A stretch of DNA of 64,000 nucleotides from Tragulus kanchil. Its lineage: Eukaryota > Chordata > Mammalia > Artiodactyla > Tragulidae. Of the stretch, positions 24,961-37,179 are shown piece by piece; position 1 is the first letter of the stretch, and every line of letters starts with the position of its first letter. Location of the stretch: NCBI GenBank assembly GCA_022376925.1, contig JAIOJX010000025.1:140637301-140701300 (forward strand), read 5' to 3'. A program made the translations under genes and the position numbers. The notes under the pieces were generated by a model, which did not search any database, was not told where the DNA came from, and was given only the letters and a program-made list of their open reading frames with translations.

Positions 24961-25641
24961 ATTTACTTTGATGATGACATTGGTGCTTGACCTCGTACCC
25001 CAGGTATAACAGACTTTAAACTGTAGTTTTGAACTGAAATTAGTATTGCAAAGATAGGCCTTCTTTTACAGTGAAAAATGAAACTATTAGGAAATAACAA
25101 AAACAAGTCATACTTGCATTTCAGTTTTAATTTTCCACTTTTTTGCAAGCTATTGTCCATGGGGTTGCAAAGACTTGGACACGACTGAGAGCCTGGCACT
25201 TTCACTTTAACCCCTAATAAAAAGCTCTTTGTGTCATCAGCTGGATTTTACTATTTGTAAAGTTCCTCCTGCCATATTCTGAGTTTCATTAGGCAGGAGC
25301 TATGTTTTTTTGCTCCAAATATTCAGTGGCTCCTTACTTTTCTGAAGGTGGACACAGAAATCCTTAAAATGATGAACAAGGCTCTGAGAAGTTCACGAGA
25401 TTTCTTTTCTTGAGGCCTTTGTAGATGCTGTTCTGTTTGGAATGGCCTCTCACACTCTGCCCCTACTCTTGCCTCCTTCAAACACTGACACATACATTCC
25501 TTTTCCTTTTTAACTTGAACTCATCCTTCTGCTTTCACTTCAAATACCATTTTGTTAGGGAAAGATTCCCTGATCCTAAAATTAGATTACTCACACTTAT
25601 AACCCCCAGATCTCTCTCTTATTGTTTCTTCACATCAGTTT

Positions 25642-25857
25642 GGGCTTCACAAGTGAAACTAGTGATAAAGAACCTGCCCTCCGATGCAGGAGACATAAGA
25701 CACATGATTTCAGTGGGTTGGAAAGATGCCCTGGAGGAGGGAATGACAACCCACTGCAGTATTCTTGTCTGGAGAATCCCATGGACAGATGAACCTGGTG
25801 GGCTACAGTCCGTAGAGTTGCATAGAGTCAGATACAGTTGGAGCAACTTGGCATGCA
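25642..25857 (+). mobile_element. Bov-tA SINE, duplicate of the 24553 copy
   Basis: Passenger in copy 2 of duplication 9, with the flanking L2 pieces (25424-26049) duplicated too. Confidence 0.92.
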
Positions 25858-26349
25858 CGCATATCCGTTTATAATTATACGTTTTTCTGATTATTTGATT
25901 AATGTCAACCTTTTCCCAGGAGGATTTAACTCTGTTGACAAGGATTGTCTTTACTTTGCCTTTCCTTCTACCCTGTATGCTTTGTACAATGCTTGGCACT
26001 TGGAACACATTCATTGTATAAACAGGTTGCCTAAGCTTATGAATGGCTAATTTACTTTGATGATGACATTGGTGCTTGACCTCGTACCCCAGGTATAACA
26101 GACTTTAAACTGTAGTTTTTGAACTGAAATTAGTATTGCAAAAGATAGGCCTTCTTTTTACAGTGAAAAATGAAACTATTAGGAAATAACAAAAACAAGT
26201 CATACTTGCATTTCAGTTTTTAATTTTCCACTGAATTATTTTTATTGGCAATAAGGCCATATGAAATATATTCAGCATGTTGGGCCTGTTAATTAGATGG
26301 GTTAGGCTTGGATTTCCACAAGTGTATGAAAATACCAGTTTTCCTTTTT

Positions 26350-26660
26350 CTCATCAGGGATTCCTCTGTGAAGTCTGTGTCGAAACCCTCCCATCCCCTA
26401 ACCTGTCATATGCTCAGTAAATCACCTCTGCCCAGAAGGATTCTCTGGCTGTGTGGAACCTGTGTCTATCATCTCACTTAAGTACAGTAGATAATTTGTT
26501 TACAGGCCTGGCTTCTGGACTGAAACGTGGGCTCTTTGGGGATGCAACTTTGTCATTTTAATCTTCATATCCTCAGCATCTACCATGGTTTGTAGCACAA
26601 GTAGGCTCTCAGTTAACATTTGCTCAACAAATAAATGAGTCAACTAATGAGTGTCTCAGA
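26350..26660 (+). mobile_element. L2 LINE 3' end
   Basis: 'gggctctttggggatgcaac...ttgtcattttaatcttcatatcc' then 'tagcacaagtaggctctcag' and 'tttgctcaacaaataaatga' follow the order of the L2 3' UTR (…gagggcaggga…tgcctggcacatag…). Well decayed. Confidence 0.65.
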
Positions 26661-27214
26661 ATCACTAAGTGCTTTTCATAATGAAAATTATAATAAATGG
26701 CTTAGCCTAGAACTACTTCATCTGAAAAAGCCTTTATACTCATAATAAGTAAGCCAAATTATTAATATATTTGCTGAATTTTCCTTCCACATGACATATT
26801 TTATGTTCCTACTTTTAATCAATTTGTCATTTACTCATGTGTCTGCTTCAGTGTGCTATCTTCTCTTGTAGGAACTTTTACTGATCTTGAAAAACAAAAC
26901 AAGTCTAAATTTAATCTTCAAGGAAATTTTCATACAACTCAGACTGTGTAGTTCTAGTTACATTAGAGACACAAAGATAATTGTTATTTCATTTCCAGAT
27001 AGCATCTTCATTTGAAGCCTCCAAAATACTCATATAAAGGAAAACAAAATTCGCAGTTTTGTGATCTAATTCTTAAAGTGATACTATTCTAGTCATCCCC
27101 TCAACGTGTAATAATACAGTAAAATATAATGTAAAATAACAATTAAAAATTATACAATATTTTCCATCAAAAATCTCATTAGTACTATAAAGATATTTCA
27201 TTTATCATATAGTG
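26661..27214. other. Unrecognised AT-rich single-copy sequence
   Basis: No repeat family, gene or RNA recognised. Confidence 0.5.
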
Positions 27215-29395
27215 CATGTCAGCAACTGCTTGTGTATAGCTCATTATCTATACTTCTTTCCCAGGTTGGATTGATTACTACCATCCCATGAGGCTGTAAT
27301 TAAAAAAAAAAAAAGTTATCATATTTTCTATCTAATATGTTAGCACTATGTGATGTTATACAGGATGGATTGTTAACCTCAGGCCAAAGTTTAGATCATC
27401 CTCAAGCCCCCTGAAATCATCCATACCATGTATTTTTGACATTGACATCCTTTGGGGAAGGATAGAAAAGAAATAGCAGTTCTGAATCACAATCTTCATA
27501 ACTGATTCATGTTAATTTTCCACTGGAGAAGTACAGGGTTTCTAAGACAGATCACAACTCTGGGACCTCTTTGATTTAGTCAGCATATTTTATATTCCAT
27601 TATCATAATGACTTGTTTTTCTCAGATAAATTCTTCATTAGTGAGGAAATTTGAAAATTCTTTCCTTTATGAGATAATTTCAAAATATATTGGCTACTTT
27701 TTGTCTTTATTGATTGCATTATAATTTATTTTTATAAATCTCAGCTAGCCAACTCAATAGAGTCTGATAAGTGAGTGGGATTCGAATGAATAAGAAGATC
27801 CATCCGTGGTCAAGGATGGTAGCCCACACACTAGAGGATACTAAGAGAGCCCTGAGTGGACAATCCATGACTCCCTACAGACAATCCATGACTTCCTACA
27901 GGCCCTTGAGAGTGAACAGCTTTTCTAGACTGAGGGGTTAATCCTCACTTCCTCTGGTATGGGTTGAAGGGAAGGGAAGTGAAGTGTTTAAGACTTCATA
28001 CTCAAAATGCTAGAGTGCTGCATAAGAAGAGGAAAAACCCACCAAAGTGGAAAGGGTAAAAATAACACATCTCAGTAGTTACTTCTGTGTCACCACTTGC
28101 AGAGGCTGACTTATAATTAGAGAAGAAAAATGTAAGCAAACAGAACTAAAACATAGCTTATTCATTTCCCCAATTAAATAAGATTTAATTCAAACAAAAC
28201 AAGAAACCAAAGGATTTAAAGAGACAATATCATGGAGCTATTTCCGTGCTTTGGTGATTGACAGTTTCACCTCCAGGGACCTGTCACAGTATGTCCCAGT
28301 GTGGACCATGTCAGCAACTGCTTGTGTATAGCCCTATACTTCTTTCCCAGGTTGGATTGATTACTAACATCCCATGAGGCTGTAATTAAAAAAAAAAACA
28401 GTTATCATATTTTCTATCTAATATGTTAGCACTATGTGATGTTATACAGGATGGATTGTTAACCTCAGGCCAAAGTTTAGATCATCCTCAAGCCCCCTGA
28501 AATCATCCATACCATGTATTTTTGACATTGACATCCTTTGGGGAAGGATAGAAAAGAAATAGCAGTTCTGAATCACAATCTTCATAACTGATTCATGTTA
28601 ATTTTCCACTGGAGAAGTACAGGGTTTCTAAGACAGATCACAACTCTGGGACCTCTTTGATTTAGTCAGCATATTTTATATTCCATTATCATAATGACTT
28701 GTTTTTCTCAGATAAATTCTTCATTAGTGAGGAAATTTGAAAATTCTTTCCTTTATGAGATAATTTCAAAATATATTGGCTACTTTTTGTCTTTATTGAT
28801 TGCATTATAATTTATTTTTATAAATCTCAGCTAGCCAACTCAATAGAGTCTGATAAGTGAGTGGGATTCGAATGAATAAGAAGATCCATCCGTGGTCAAG
28901 GATGGTAGCCCACACACTAGAGGATACTAAGAGAGCCCTGAGTGGACAATCCATGACTCCCTACAGACAATCCATGACTTCCTACAGGCCCTTGAGAGTG
29001 AACAGCTTTTCTAGACTGAGGGGTTAATCCTCACTTCCTCTGGTATGGGTTGAAGGGAAGGGAAGTGAAGTGTTTAAGACTTCATACTCAAAATGCTAGA
29101 GTGCTGCATAAGAAGAGGAAAAACCCACCAAAGTGGAAAGGGTAAAAATAACACATCTCAGTAGTTACTTCTGTGTCACCACTTGCAGAGGCTGACTTAT
29201 AATTAGAGAAGAAAAATGTAAGCAAACAGAACTAAAACATAGCTTATTCATTTCCCCAATTAAATAAGATTTAATTCAAACAAAACAAGAAACCAAAGGA
29301 TTTAAAGAGACAATATCATGGAGCTATTTCCCGTGCTTTGGTGATTGACAGTTTCACCTCCAGGGACCTGTCACAGTATGTCCCAGTGTGGACCA
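27215..29395. repeat. Tandem duplication 10 (period 1092)
   Basis: Copy 1 is 27215-28306 and copy 2 28307-29395. The first 80 bases of copy 2 carry most of the differences (a 7-base loss in 'agctcattatctata' against 'agccctata', a C/A change, a shorter A-run); the rest matches. No known repeat family in the unit, which also holds a small 21-bp tandem pair at 27860-27901. Confidence 0.94.
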
Positions 29396-30391
29396 GCACA
29401 AGTAGAAATAGAGAAGTAGCAAATGTACTGATTTACACGGGATTTTCCAGCATCGAAAGTAACTTCATGTGTGAATATTTGTTCCATCTAGGCCAAAAAC
29501 CATCGCCCAGAGCAGCCTCATTTGAATCTCTATGGTGTACTTAATATGCTCTATATTTCTGTGACCCTGTTGCAGCAGAGGCTGAGCAGTACTCAATGGC
29601 AAAATATGTTTTCCAGCCTTATGTCAAAGTCCTTTAGCACTGCAGTATTTGTAATTTCTGAACAATTCCCCTAAAACTTAGGGGTCGTTGACTTGAACTA
29701 AACTCCCTATGGCTGTCAATGTCATCCTCTCTCTCGTTTCATTTTCCAGGTTGATAAAAATCAATACTTTCTCTCATAGAATTCTGGCTTTCCAAGCAGT
29801 GTTCAGATTCATGTGAAATGTGTGGAGCAGACAGAAAGACTGGGGCTGTGATTTTATCTCCCAGAGCCATTTCTGGCATTCATCCACGTATGGAGCAATG
29901 CTGGATATGTTATAAGAAACACTCATTTTGAAGTTAACCAGTTTGGAATTTTTGATAGAGTTAGTATAATTTTTGAAAATAGTTCACTATGTTATCAACC
30001 TCTAGCTTCAGTCAGATTCCTGTCAAAATAAAATCTTAAAAACTAATGTCCATTATTCTCATTTTGTTTGACTTCAATGATCACTGATGTATTATTGAAG
30101 ACTATAGCTACTGTATGCTTGAAATTAAAAAACAAAAACTAAGAAGAACATAGTGCTGTATGTGACCTCCTTATTCAGGTTTTACTCGGCATTCCCTTGA
30201 AAAATGAAGAGAAATTAGATTTACTAGGTATTCTTTTCATTTGTTTTGTTGTCTGTTTTTCAGAAGAAGCTCTTCATGGTGTGTAGGTTTTTTAAAAAAT
30301 TAATGTGACTAGACATTCTGAAAATGGTTCCATTTCCTATTGTCTGGGTTGGTAAAGGATAACTCAGTCTCTTCTATGTGATAAAATCACT
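29396..30391. other. Unrecognised single-copy sequence
   Basis: AT-rich, no family or gene recognised. The 68-codon open frame starting at 29338 crosses the end of duplication 10 and has no coding character. Confidence 0.5.
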
Positions 30392-30635
30392 TTTATGCTA
30401 TACTCTAAGTCAAGACTTTGCATACTTTTTCTGTAAAAGGTCAGATAGTAAATAGACTTTGTGAATTCTATATTTTCTCTCACAGCTACTGAAATTCTAC
30501 CATGATTGTGTAAAAGCAGCCATAAATAATACATAAATGAGTGAGTGTGGCTATATTTTAATAAAACTTTATTTACAGAAGCAAGTACTGGGCCATACTT
30601 GGGCCTTAGGCCATAGTTGGCCAAACAGCAATCAA
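30392..30635 (+). mobile_element. Ancient non-autonomous DNA transposon fossil
   Basis: 'ctttttctgtaaaaggtcag', 'aaagcagccataaataatac', 'taataaaactttatttacag' and a closing 'ggccatagttggccaaac' follow the order of an old eutherian DNA-transposon family whose ends read 'ggcaaactttttctgtaaag...ggccatagtttgcc'. Both ends are present and roughly inverted. Family name not assigned. Confidence 0.7.
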
Positions 30636-30636
30636 A

Positions 30637-30765
30637 GCTAGTGGTTCTCAAACTTCAGTTCCCATTGGAATTGTCTGGGACCTCGGCTTAAATCTGTACT
30701 GTGGATCTACCACATGGCTAGTGAATAGAATGGATGCATTCTGATTCTCTGTGAATAGTGTATAT
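30637..30765 (+). mobile_element. hAT (MER5-like) DNA transposon fragment
   Basis: Starts with 'tagtggttctcaaacttcag', the typical terminal sequence of MER5-like hAT elements, and continues with a decayed internal part. It directly abuts the previous fossil. The right end is not clear. Confidence 0.65.
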
Positions 30766-30845
30766 AAAAGTAGAATTTATATTTAACAAGCATCTCAAGT
30801 GATTTCGAGGCATCTCAAAGTATACACAATTGCCCTAGGGCATAT

Positions 30846-31007
30846 CATTCTTTTAATTTTATTTTTACCTATTTATTTATTTATTGGCTGCGACACACAT
30901 TCAACTTTAAAGATGTGTGCTTGTGAGATCTTATTTCCCCAACCAGGGACTGAACCCAGACCCTCAGCAGTGAAAGCACAGAGTCGTAGCCACTGGACTC
31001 CTGGGGA
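30846..31007 (-). mobile_element. CHR-type SINE with TSD, shortened
   Basis: ATTT-rich tail on the left, 'ggctgcgac' body remnant, then 'cagggactgaaccc' (B-box complement) and 'ccactggactcctgggg' (head complement). Target-site repeats 'aattgccctagggcatat' (30828-30845) and 'aattgcttagggcatat' (31007-31023) flank it. Confidence 0.8.
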
Positions 31008-31334
31008 ATTGCTTAGGGCATATACTTCTTGAGAATTGTATTCCATACTTCCTGGGTGAGGGACTCCAGTGTCTTCATTTTCCTTTATTCTTAGAAAATA
31101 TTCTTATGAATTTAGACCAGTCTATAACTTTGATACCTTTCCAGATATTGGATGTTTGGAGTAATCAAAGGGGTAGAAATCTTTCTGCCACAATTCACAC
31201 TAAATTATCTTAGTGAAAATACTCATGTAAATGATAGTCAAGAAACAGCCTTGCTGAGTCTAGAATCCTGTTGCTCAGACATGTTGTAACAGCTGGCATT
31301 TGGAGGTCAGTGCTTCCAAAACGGAAAACAGAAA

Positions 31335-31607
31335 AATGTTTAAAATTTAATAAATGTTTATTATTTGCCTGGAGCCACTCACATCTTATATATGTTAATC
31401 TACTTAATTCTTATATCAACCTTTTGATATTAGTACCTCCCTCACCCTATTTTGTCATTATTGTTGTTTAAACATATAAACAAAGAGGATCACAGATGTG
31501 TTAAGGAACTTACTGAAGTCCATACAGTTAGTAAAGAACAGTATCAGGGTTTTAGCCCAGACATTCTCACTGTAGAGATCAGACTCTTAACCTCTCTTCT
31601 ATACTTA
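31335..31607 (-). mobile_element. MIR SINE (ancient, near full length)
   Basis: In reverse orientation: 'aataaatgtttattatttgc', 'gatcacagatgtgttaagga', 'acatacagttagtaaag'-like core, and 'agactcttaacctctcttct' at the tRNA head. Order and spacing fit MIR. Confidence 0.75.
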
Positions 31608-32434
31608 TTTTTTTCTTATTATGCAAGGAGAATGCATAGGAGAAAAAGCAATGATAATGTAATGTAGTTCAGAGAAAAATGAGAAAACAGTACCAACTCT
31701 ATGTAGAATTAGTGATTTGAAATAAATATTTTAAAAAGACATCTGGTGATAGTAATAAAGGGAGGCTAAATGGGAGTTTGGGTTATTGGCAATGCTCATA
31801 TCATAATGTCCCTAAGTAGAGCTCTTTTGAAAATATGTATTTATAAAGAATCCAGTTTGAGGAGAGTCAACTACAAGATTGATGTGATGAAAATAATCTG
31901 CTGTTGAACAGATCCAGAGTGTTTACACTTCATATGATATTTAAAAATCAAGGTTAGTTTTACGACAGTGGTTCACGTATGGTAAGATAGAGAAGAATTT
32001 TTTCATTGGTATTTTATCTTATTTACATTTACTAGAAAATCTTTTACTGTTGGGGGCCAAAATGCAATACTTATTTTATTTGTGCCATTGTGTTATGACT
32101 GACATCATTTTTACATACATATTACATTTCTAGTTGATCACCTAGCCTCAGTCAAAATCATAAGGAAGGTATTACTTATGTAGTGACAATAAAGAGTAAA
32201 TACTCACTCCTTTGCTAAAGTATGATGTGTGGGAAATCTTTGTTTTAATGCAGATGTTGTAATTATCAACTTTAAAGCATAATGGTTTTCTTAAGCATGC
32301 AAAATAATTAATTTACCTTTTTTTTTTCCTCTCAGAGGCTGCAGGTTATAAAAGCTTGCAAACTGATATACCTAGGAAAACATAACGGATCTTTTAGGAG
32401 TGTGAATAATCTGTTTCTTAATGCTGTTTCTTTA
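31608..32434. other. Unrecognised AT-rich single-copy sequence
   Basis: No repeat family, RNA or coding signal recognised. Confidence 0.5.
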
Positions 32435-32739
32435 CTCAGAACCAAGTTTCATTAAATAGAAATGATGAAAATGCATTTCCTTATCATAAAGCATATCTCA
32501 CCCAGGACCTTTTATTTCCTTTCCGTCTGTGTTACAATTTCCAAGACTCCCCAGAGAGAACGCACTGGGAAAGACTATAGACAGTCTGTTTAAATGGGAA
32601 CTTCCTATGAGCTCTTCTTTTTGTACATTCACATGCATGCTTGTGTGTGTTCTGTTGTATACTACAGTGGACTGATCTCCAGAATAGAGTGCAAACATAC
32701 CCCCAAATATTGTCCAGTATATAGCTCACGAGCTTGCAT

Positions 32740-32933
32740 GTGTGGGTGTTCATTTGCTTCAGTCATGTCCCACTTTTTGCAATCCCATGGACCACAGGCC
32801 TCTCTGTCTCCTCTGTCTAGAGCATTTTCTGGGCAATAATATTGGAGTGGGTTGCCTTGCTCTCACACCCAGAAATTGAACCCTCGTCTCCTGTGTCTCG
32901 ACCTACATTGCAGGTGAGCCACCAGGGAAGCCC
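32740..32933 (-). mobile_element. Bov-tA SINE (reverse)
   Basis: 'gcttcagtcatgtcccactt' at the 3' end complement, 'ggagtgggttgccttgctct' body, 'gaaattgaaccctcgtctcc' B-box complement, and 'ccaccagggaagccc' head complement. It lies at the edge of the antisense L1M. Confidence 0.94.
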
Positions 32934-33768
32934 TTTTTAAAGTGCCACAGCATTCCATACTGTGAACATACAATTATTCAACATTTTGAGTTGACCAGTG
33001 GTGCCACCATAATTAGTATTGCACATATCTATTCTTAATTTTTGCCAGTGTGTTTTTCAGATATATCTTTGAAAGTACAATTGCAGGCTCCACAGGTAAA
33101 ATGCATGTGTTCATTTTACTAGGTAGTGCCAAACCAACTAGATCTGAGTGTTTGCTCTCCCACAGCCTCACCAAAAGAATCTGCTGTCAGACTTTTAGGT
33201 TTTTCCAATCTGATAGTTGATAAATAATATTTCAATGAGTTTTGCTTTGCAGTTTGCTATTATGAGAAGGCTAAACAGTTTTCTTATCATGAAAGGCTAG
33301 AAGTCAATTTCTTAAGGTTAGGGTTCATTTGCACTTCTTTTTATGAACGGTTTATGTCTATAATGTTAGCATTTATTGCCTTTGAAATTTTCTGTAATTA
33401 AATTAATTTAAAAATATTTTGTTGATTTTGGATTTTGTGTCATAATTAATAAGATTTTCTTTGCTCAGAACCAAGTTTCATTAAATAGAAATGATGAAAA
33501 TGCATTTCCTTATCATAAAGCATATCTCACCCAGGACCTTTTATTTCCTTTCCGTCTGTGTTACAATTTCCAAGACTCCCCAGAGAGAACGCACTGGGAA
33601 AGACTATAGACAGTCTGTTTAAATGGGAACTTCCTATGAGCTCTTCTTTTTGTACATTCACATGCATGCTTGTGTGTGTTCTGTTGTATACTACAGTGGA
33701 CTGATCTCCAGAATAGAGTGCAAACATACCCCCAAATATTGTCCAGTATATAGCTCACGAGCTTGCAT

Positions 33769-33962
33769 GTGTGGGTGTTCATTTGCTTCAGTCATGTCCC
33801 ACTTTTTGCAATCCCATGGACCACAGGCCTCTCTGTCTCCTCTGTCTAGAGCATTTTCTGGGCAATAATATTGGAGTGGGTTGCCTTGCTCTCACACCCA
33901 GAAATTGAACCCTCGTCTCCTGTGTCTCGACCTACATTGCAGGTGAGCCACCAGGGAAGCCC
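33769..33962 (-). mobile_element. Bov-tA SINE, duplicate of the 32740 copy
   Basis: Passenger in copy 2 of duplication 11. Confidence 0.94.
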
Positions 33963-35076
33963 TTTTTAAAGTGCCACAGCATTCCATACTGTGAACATAC
34001 AATTATTCAACATTTTGAGTTGACCAGTGGTGCCACCATAATTAGTATTGCACATATCTATTCTTAATTTTTGCCAGTGTGTTTTCAGATATATCTTTGA
34101 AAGTACAATTGCAGGCTCCACAGGTAAAATGCATGTGTTCATTTTACTAGGTAGTGCCAAACCAACTAGATCTGAGTGTTTGCTCTCCCACAGCCTCACC
34201 AAAAGAATCTGCTGTCAGACTTTTAGGTTTTTCCAATCTGATAGTTGATAAATAATATTTCAATGAGTTTTGCTTTGCAGTTTGCTATTATGAGAAGGCT
34301 AAACAGTTTTCTTATCATGAAAGGCTAGAAGTCAATTTCTTAAGGTTAGGGTTCATTTGCACTTCTTTTTATGAACGGTTTATGTCTATAATGTTAGCAT
34401 TTATTGCCTTTGAAATTTTCTGTAATTAAATTAATTTAAAAATATTTTGTTGATTTTGGATTTTGTGTCATAATTAATAAGATTTTCTTTGCTCCCAAAT
34501 TATAGAGAAAATTGTACATATTTTCTTCTACTACCTATATAATTTTACTTTTTTATATTCAATTCTCTAATGCAATTCAAATTTATAAATTATACTTAAT
34601 CCATTTTTGTTGTTTTTTCCTATAAAGACGTTCATTTTCATCAACAATTACTATTAAAATGAGTAATTTTCTCTTGAGATATAAGATGCTGCCATTATTG
34701 TGTTTTGGAATTTCATTTACAGTTAGACTATTTCTGGATTATCTGTTCTGATCTATACATCTGTCTCTAATGATGCATTGATACTAGACTTTTTTTTAAT
34801 TAGAGATTTTTATGTCAGTGTTTAGTGGGGCTATGCCCCTATTAATGCAGGGATTTATTTCCCAGTGTTTTGTTGTTGTTGTTGTTGACTTATTGCTTGT
34901 TTTCCAAATTTTATAATCAATTTCATTTCTAAAATATAAAGCATCAGAGAACCAATATCTTTATGATGTTCAGTCTTCCTCTTATTTTTTCAAGTCTACA
35001 TATATGTCTTTCAGAAATATTTTATGGCATTGAGTTTTGGACATTGCTTCTAAGTCTATGGCTAAATGTTTTATTT

Positions 35077-35393
35077 ATTTATTTATTTATTTTTAAATTT
35101 TTTTGGGGGGGCGGGTTGGGGAGGGAGGGGTGGGCGGGCCACTTCTATTGGTCTTTTATTTATCTATTTTCACCCATCTTTGTTCTTTGGCCCCTGTGGG
35201 TCTTCCATAGCAGTGGCCTCTGTTGTCGCAGAGCACTGGCTCTGGGCGCATGCACTCCAGAGCTCGGACTCGGTAATTGGACACATCGGTCCAGCCGCTC
35301 CGCGGCACGTGGGATTTTCCCAGGCGAGGGATCGAACCGGCGCCCCTTGCACTGCAAGGCGGTGTCCTTACCCACTGGACCACCAGGGAAGCC
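35077..35393 (-). mobile_element. CHR-variant SINE, full length, with TSD
   Basis: Reverse-strand element with a tRNA-Glu-like head at the right (head complement 'ccactggaccaccagggaag', B-box complement 'gggatcgaaccgg') and a body quite unlike standard CHR: 'ggacacatcggtccagccgc', 'catctttgttctttggcccc', 'ccacttctattggtctttta', then a very G-rich stretch (35105-35138) and an ATTT tail. Flanked by the 15-base target-site duplication ctaaatgttttattt (35062-35076 and 35394-35408). It is inserted in an L1M. Confidence 0.9.
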
Positions 35394-36303
35394 CTAAATG
35401 TTTTATTTTTATGTTTGCTATTTTAAGTGAGAAACATAAAAAATAAAATCTATCATCACCCTGTTACGTAAGATTCTGGTTCTTTGATGTATATATTAGT
35501 ACATTTTGTTATACAGTTCAAAGGTAGTGACCATAAATTCCTATTTTTAATATTTTTGGGTATTATACTTTGTAAAATGTCATTTTAAAAATGTAAATGC
35601 AATATTGTTTTCTAGAAATGTTTTCTTTGCTTAGCCCCCAAAAGCTATTTTGTTTCTTTTCTGCCGACTGTTTCTTTCTTCCCAGCCCTAAAATCTGTGA
35701 TCTTCAGAGATGGGATGGTTAGGAACTCGGCTATCAGCTTGCCTAGCCCATCCGGGGGTACCTATTTAATTTTACTTTTTTATATTCAATTCTCTAATGC
35801 AATTCAAATTTATAAATTATACTTAATCCATTTTTGTTGTTTTTTCCTATAAAGACGTTCATTTTCATCAACAATTACTATTAAAATGAGTAATTTTCTC
35901 TTGAGATATAAGATGCTGCCATTATTGTGTTTTGGAATTTCATTTACAGTTAGACTATTTCTGGATTATCTGTTCTGATCTATACATCTGTCTCTAATGA
36001 TGCATTGATACTAGACTTTTTTTTAATTAGAGATTTTTATGTCAGTGTTTAGTGGGGCTATGCCCCTATTAATGCAGGGATTTATTTCCCAGTGTTTTGT
36101 TGTTGTTGTTGTTGACTTATTGCTTGTTTTCCAAATTTTATAATCAATTTCATTTCTAAAATATAAAGCATCAGAGAACCAATATCTTTATGATGTTCAG
36201 TCTTCCTCTTATTTTTTCAAGTCTACATATATGTCTTTCAGAAATATTTTATGGCATTGAGTTTTGGACATTGCTTCTAAGTCTATGGCTAAATGTTTTA
36301 TTT

Positions 36304-36622
36304 ATTTATTTATTTATTTTTAAATTTTTTTGGGGGGGCGGGTTGGGGAGGGAGGGGGGTGGGCGGGCCACTTCTATTGGTCTTTTATTTATCTATTTTC
36401 ACCCATCTTTGTTCTTTGGCCCCTGTGGGTCTTCCATAGCAGTGGCCTCTGTTGTCGCAGAGCACTGGCTCTGGGCGCATGCACTCCAGAGCTCGGACTC
36501 GGTAATTGGACACATCGGTCCAGCCGCTCCGCGGCACGTGGGATTTTCCCAGGCGAGGGATCGAACCGGCGCCCCTTGCACTGCAAGGCGGTGTCCTTAC
36601 CCACTGGACCACCAGGGAAGCC
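36304..36622 (-). mobile_element. CHR-variant SINE, duplicate of the 35077 copy
   Basis: Same element and TSD, carried in copy 2 of duplication 12. The G-run is longer by two (aggggggtggg). Confidence 0.9.
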
Positions 36623-37179
36623 CTAAATGTTTTATTTTTATGTTTGCTATTTTAAGTGAGAAACATAAAAAATAAAATCTATCATCACCCTGTTACGTAA
36701 GATTCTGGTTCTTTGATGTATATATTAGTACATTTTGTTATACAGTTCAAAGGTAGTGACCATAAATTCCTATTTTTAATATTTTTGGGTATTATACTTT
36801 GTAAAATGTCATTTTAAAAATGTAAATGCAATATTGTTTTCTAGAAATGTTTTCTTTGCTTAGCCCCCAAAAGCTATTTTGTTTCTTTTCTGCCGCACTG
36901 TTTCTTTCTTCCCAGCCCTAAAATCTGTGATCTTCAGAGATGGGATGGTTAGGAACTCATTGAGCTATCAGCTTGCCTAGCTGCTCTCACTCCTTGGGTG
37001 TTCTTGTCCAGGCTCCTAACTTATATAACATCTGTACACTGATGACGATCAAATTAATATCTCAAAGACAGATTACTATAACCATCTACTAATATATCTT
37101 CTTACCTTAAATGTCTAATAGCTCTCTAAAACTAAATTCTTGACTTTTTTCACCTCAGAACTACTTCTCCTCTCACTTA

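Larger units (their letters stand above)
24060..26232. repeat. Tandem duplication 9 (period 1089)
   Basis: Copy 1 is 24060-25139, a 9-base extra piece fills 25140-25148, and copy 2 is 25149-26232. In the last 120 bases of copy 1 at least four single bases are missing from homopolymers (e.g. 'gtagttttgaac' against 'gtagtttttgaac', 'gcaaagat' against 'gcaaaagat'), while the preceding 950 bases match. Confidence 0.94.
32435..34495. repeat. Tandem duplication 11 (period 1029)
   Basis: Copy 1 is 32435-33463 and copy 2 33464-34495, joined at 'ctcagaaccaag'. The copies are nearly identical: one T lost at about 34084 ('gtgttttcag' against 'gtgtttttcag'). Carries a Bov-tA and part of an antisense L1M. 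Confidence 0.94.
32940..35600 (-). mobile_element. L1M LINE-1 fragment, antisense
   Basis: Reads as the reverse strand of an old L1 (3' region and ORF2 end): 'ccacagcctcaccaaaagaa', 'ttaggtttttccaatctgat', 'gaatttcatttacagttaga', 'atctatacatctgtctct', 'ctttatgatgttcagtcttc' and a 'ggcattgagttttgga' stretch occur in the expected order. It is interrupted by duplication 11 (so part appears twice) and by the CHR variant at 35077. No intact frame. Confidence 0.7.
34532..36981. repeat. Tandem duplication 12 (period 1227)
   Basis: Copy 1 is 34532-35747, an 11-base extra piece 'ccatccggggg' fills 35748-35758, and copy 2 is 35759-36981. The longest period of the set. In the last 60 bases of copy 1 there are losses against copy 2 ('ctgccgactg' for 'ctgccgcactg', 'ctcggctatc' for 'ctcattgagctatc'). 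A G-run also differs by two in the SINE tail. Confidence 0.94.

Noticed and set aside
36190..36675. Longest open frame (161 codons)
   Set aside because: It runs through an antisense L1M piece and a reverse CHR-variant SINE, and the version in the other copy is broken by a two-base G-run difference. It is not a gene.
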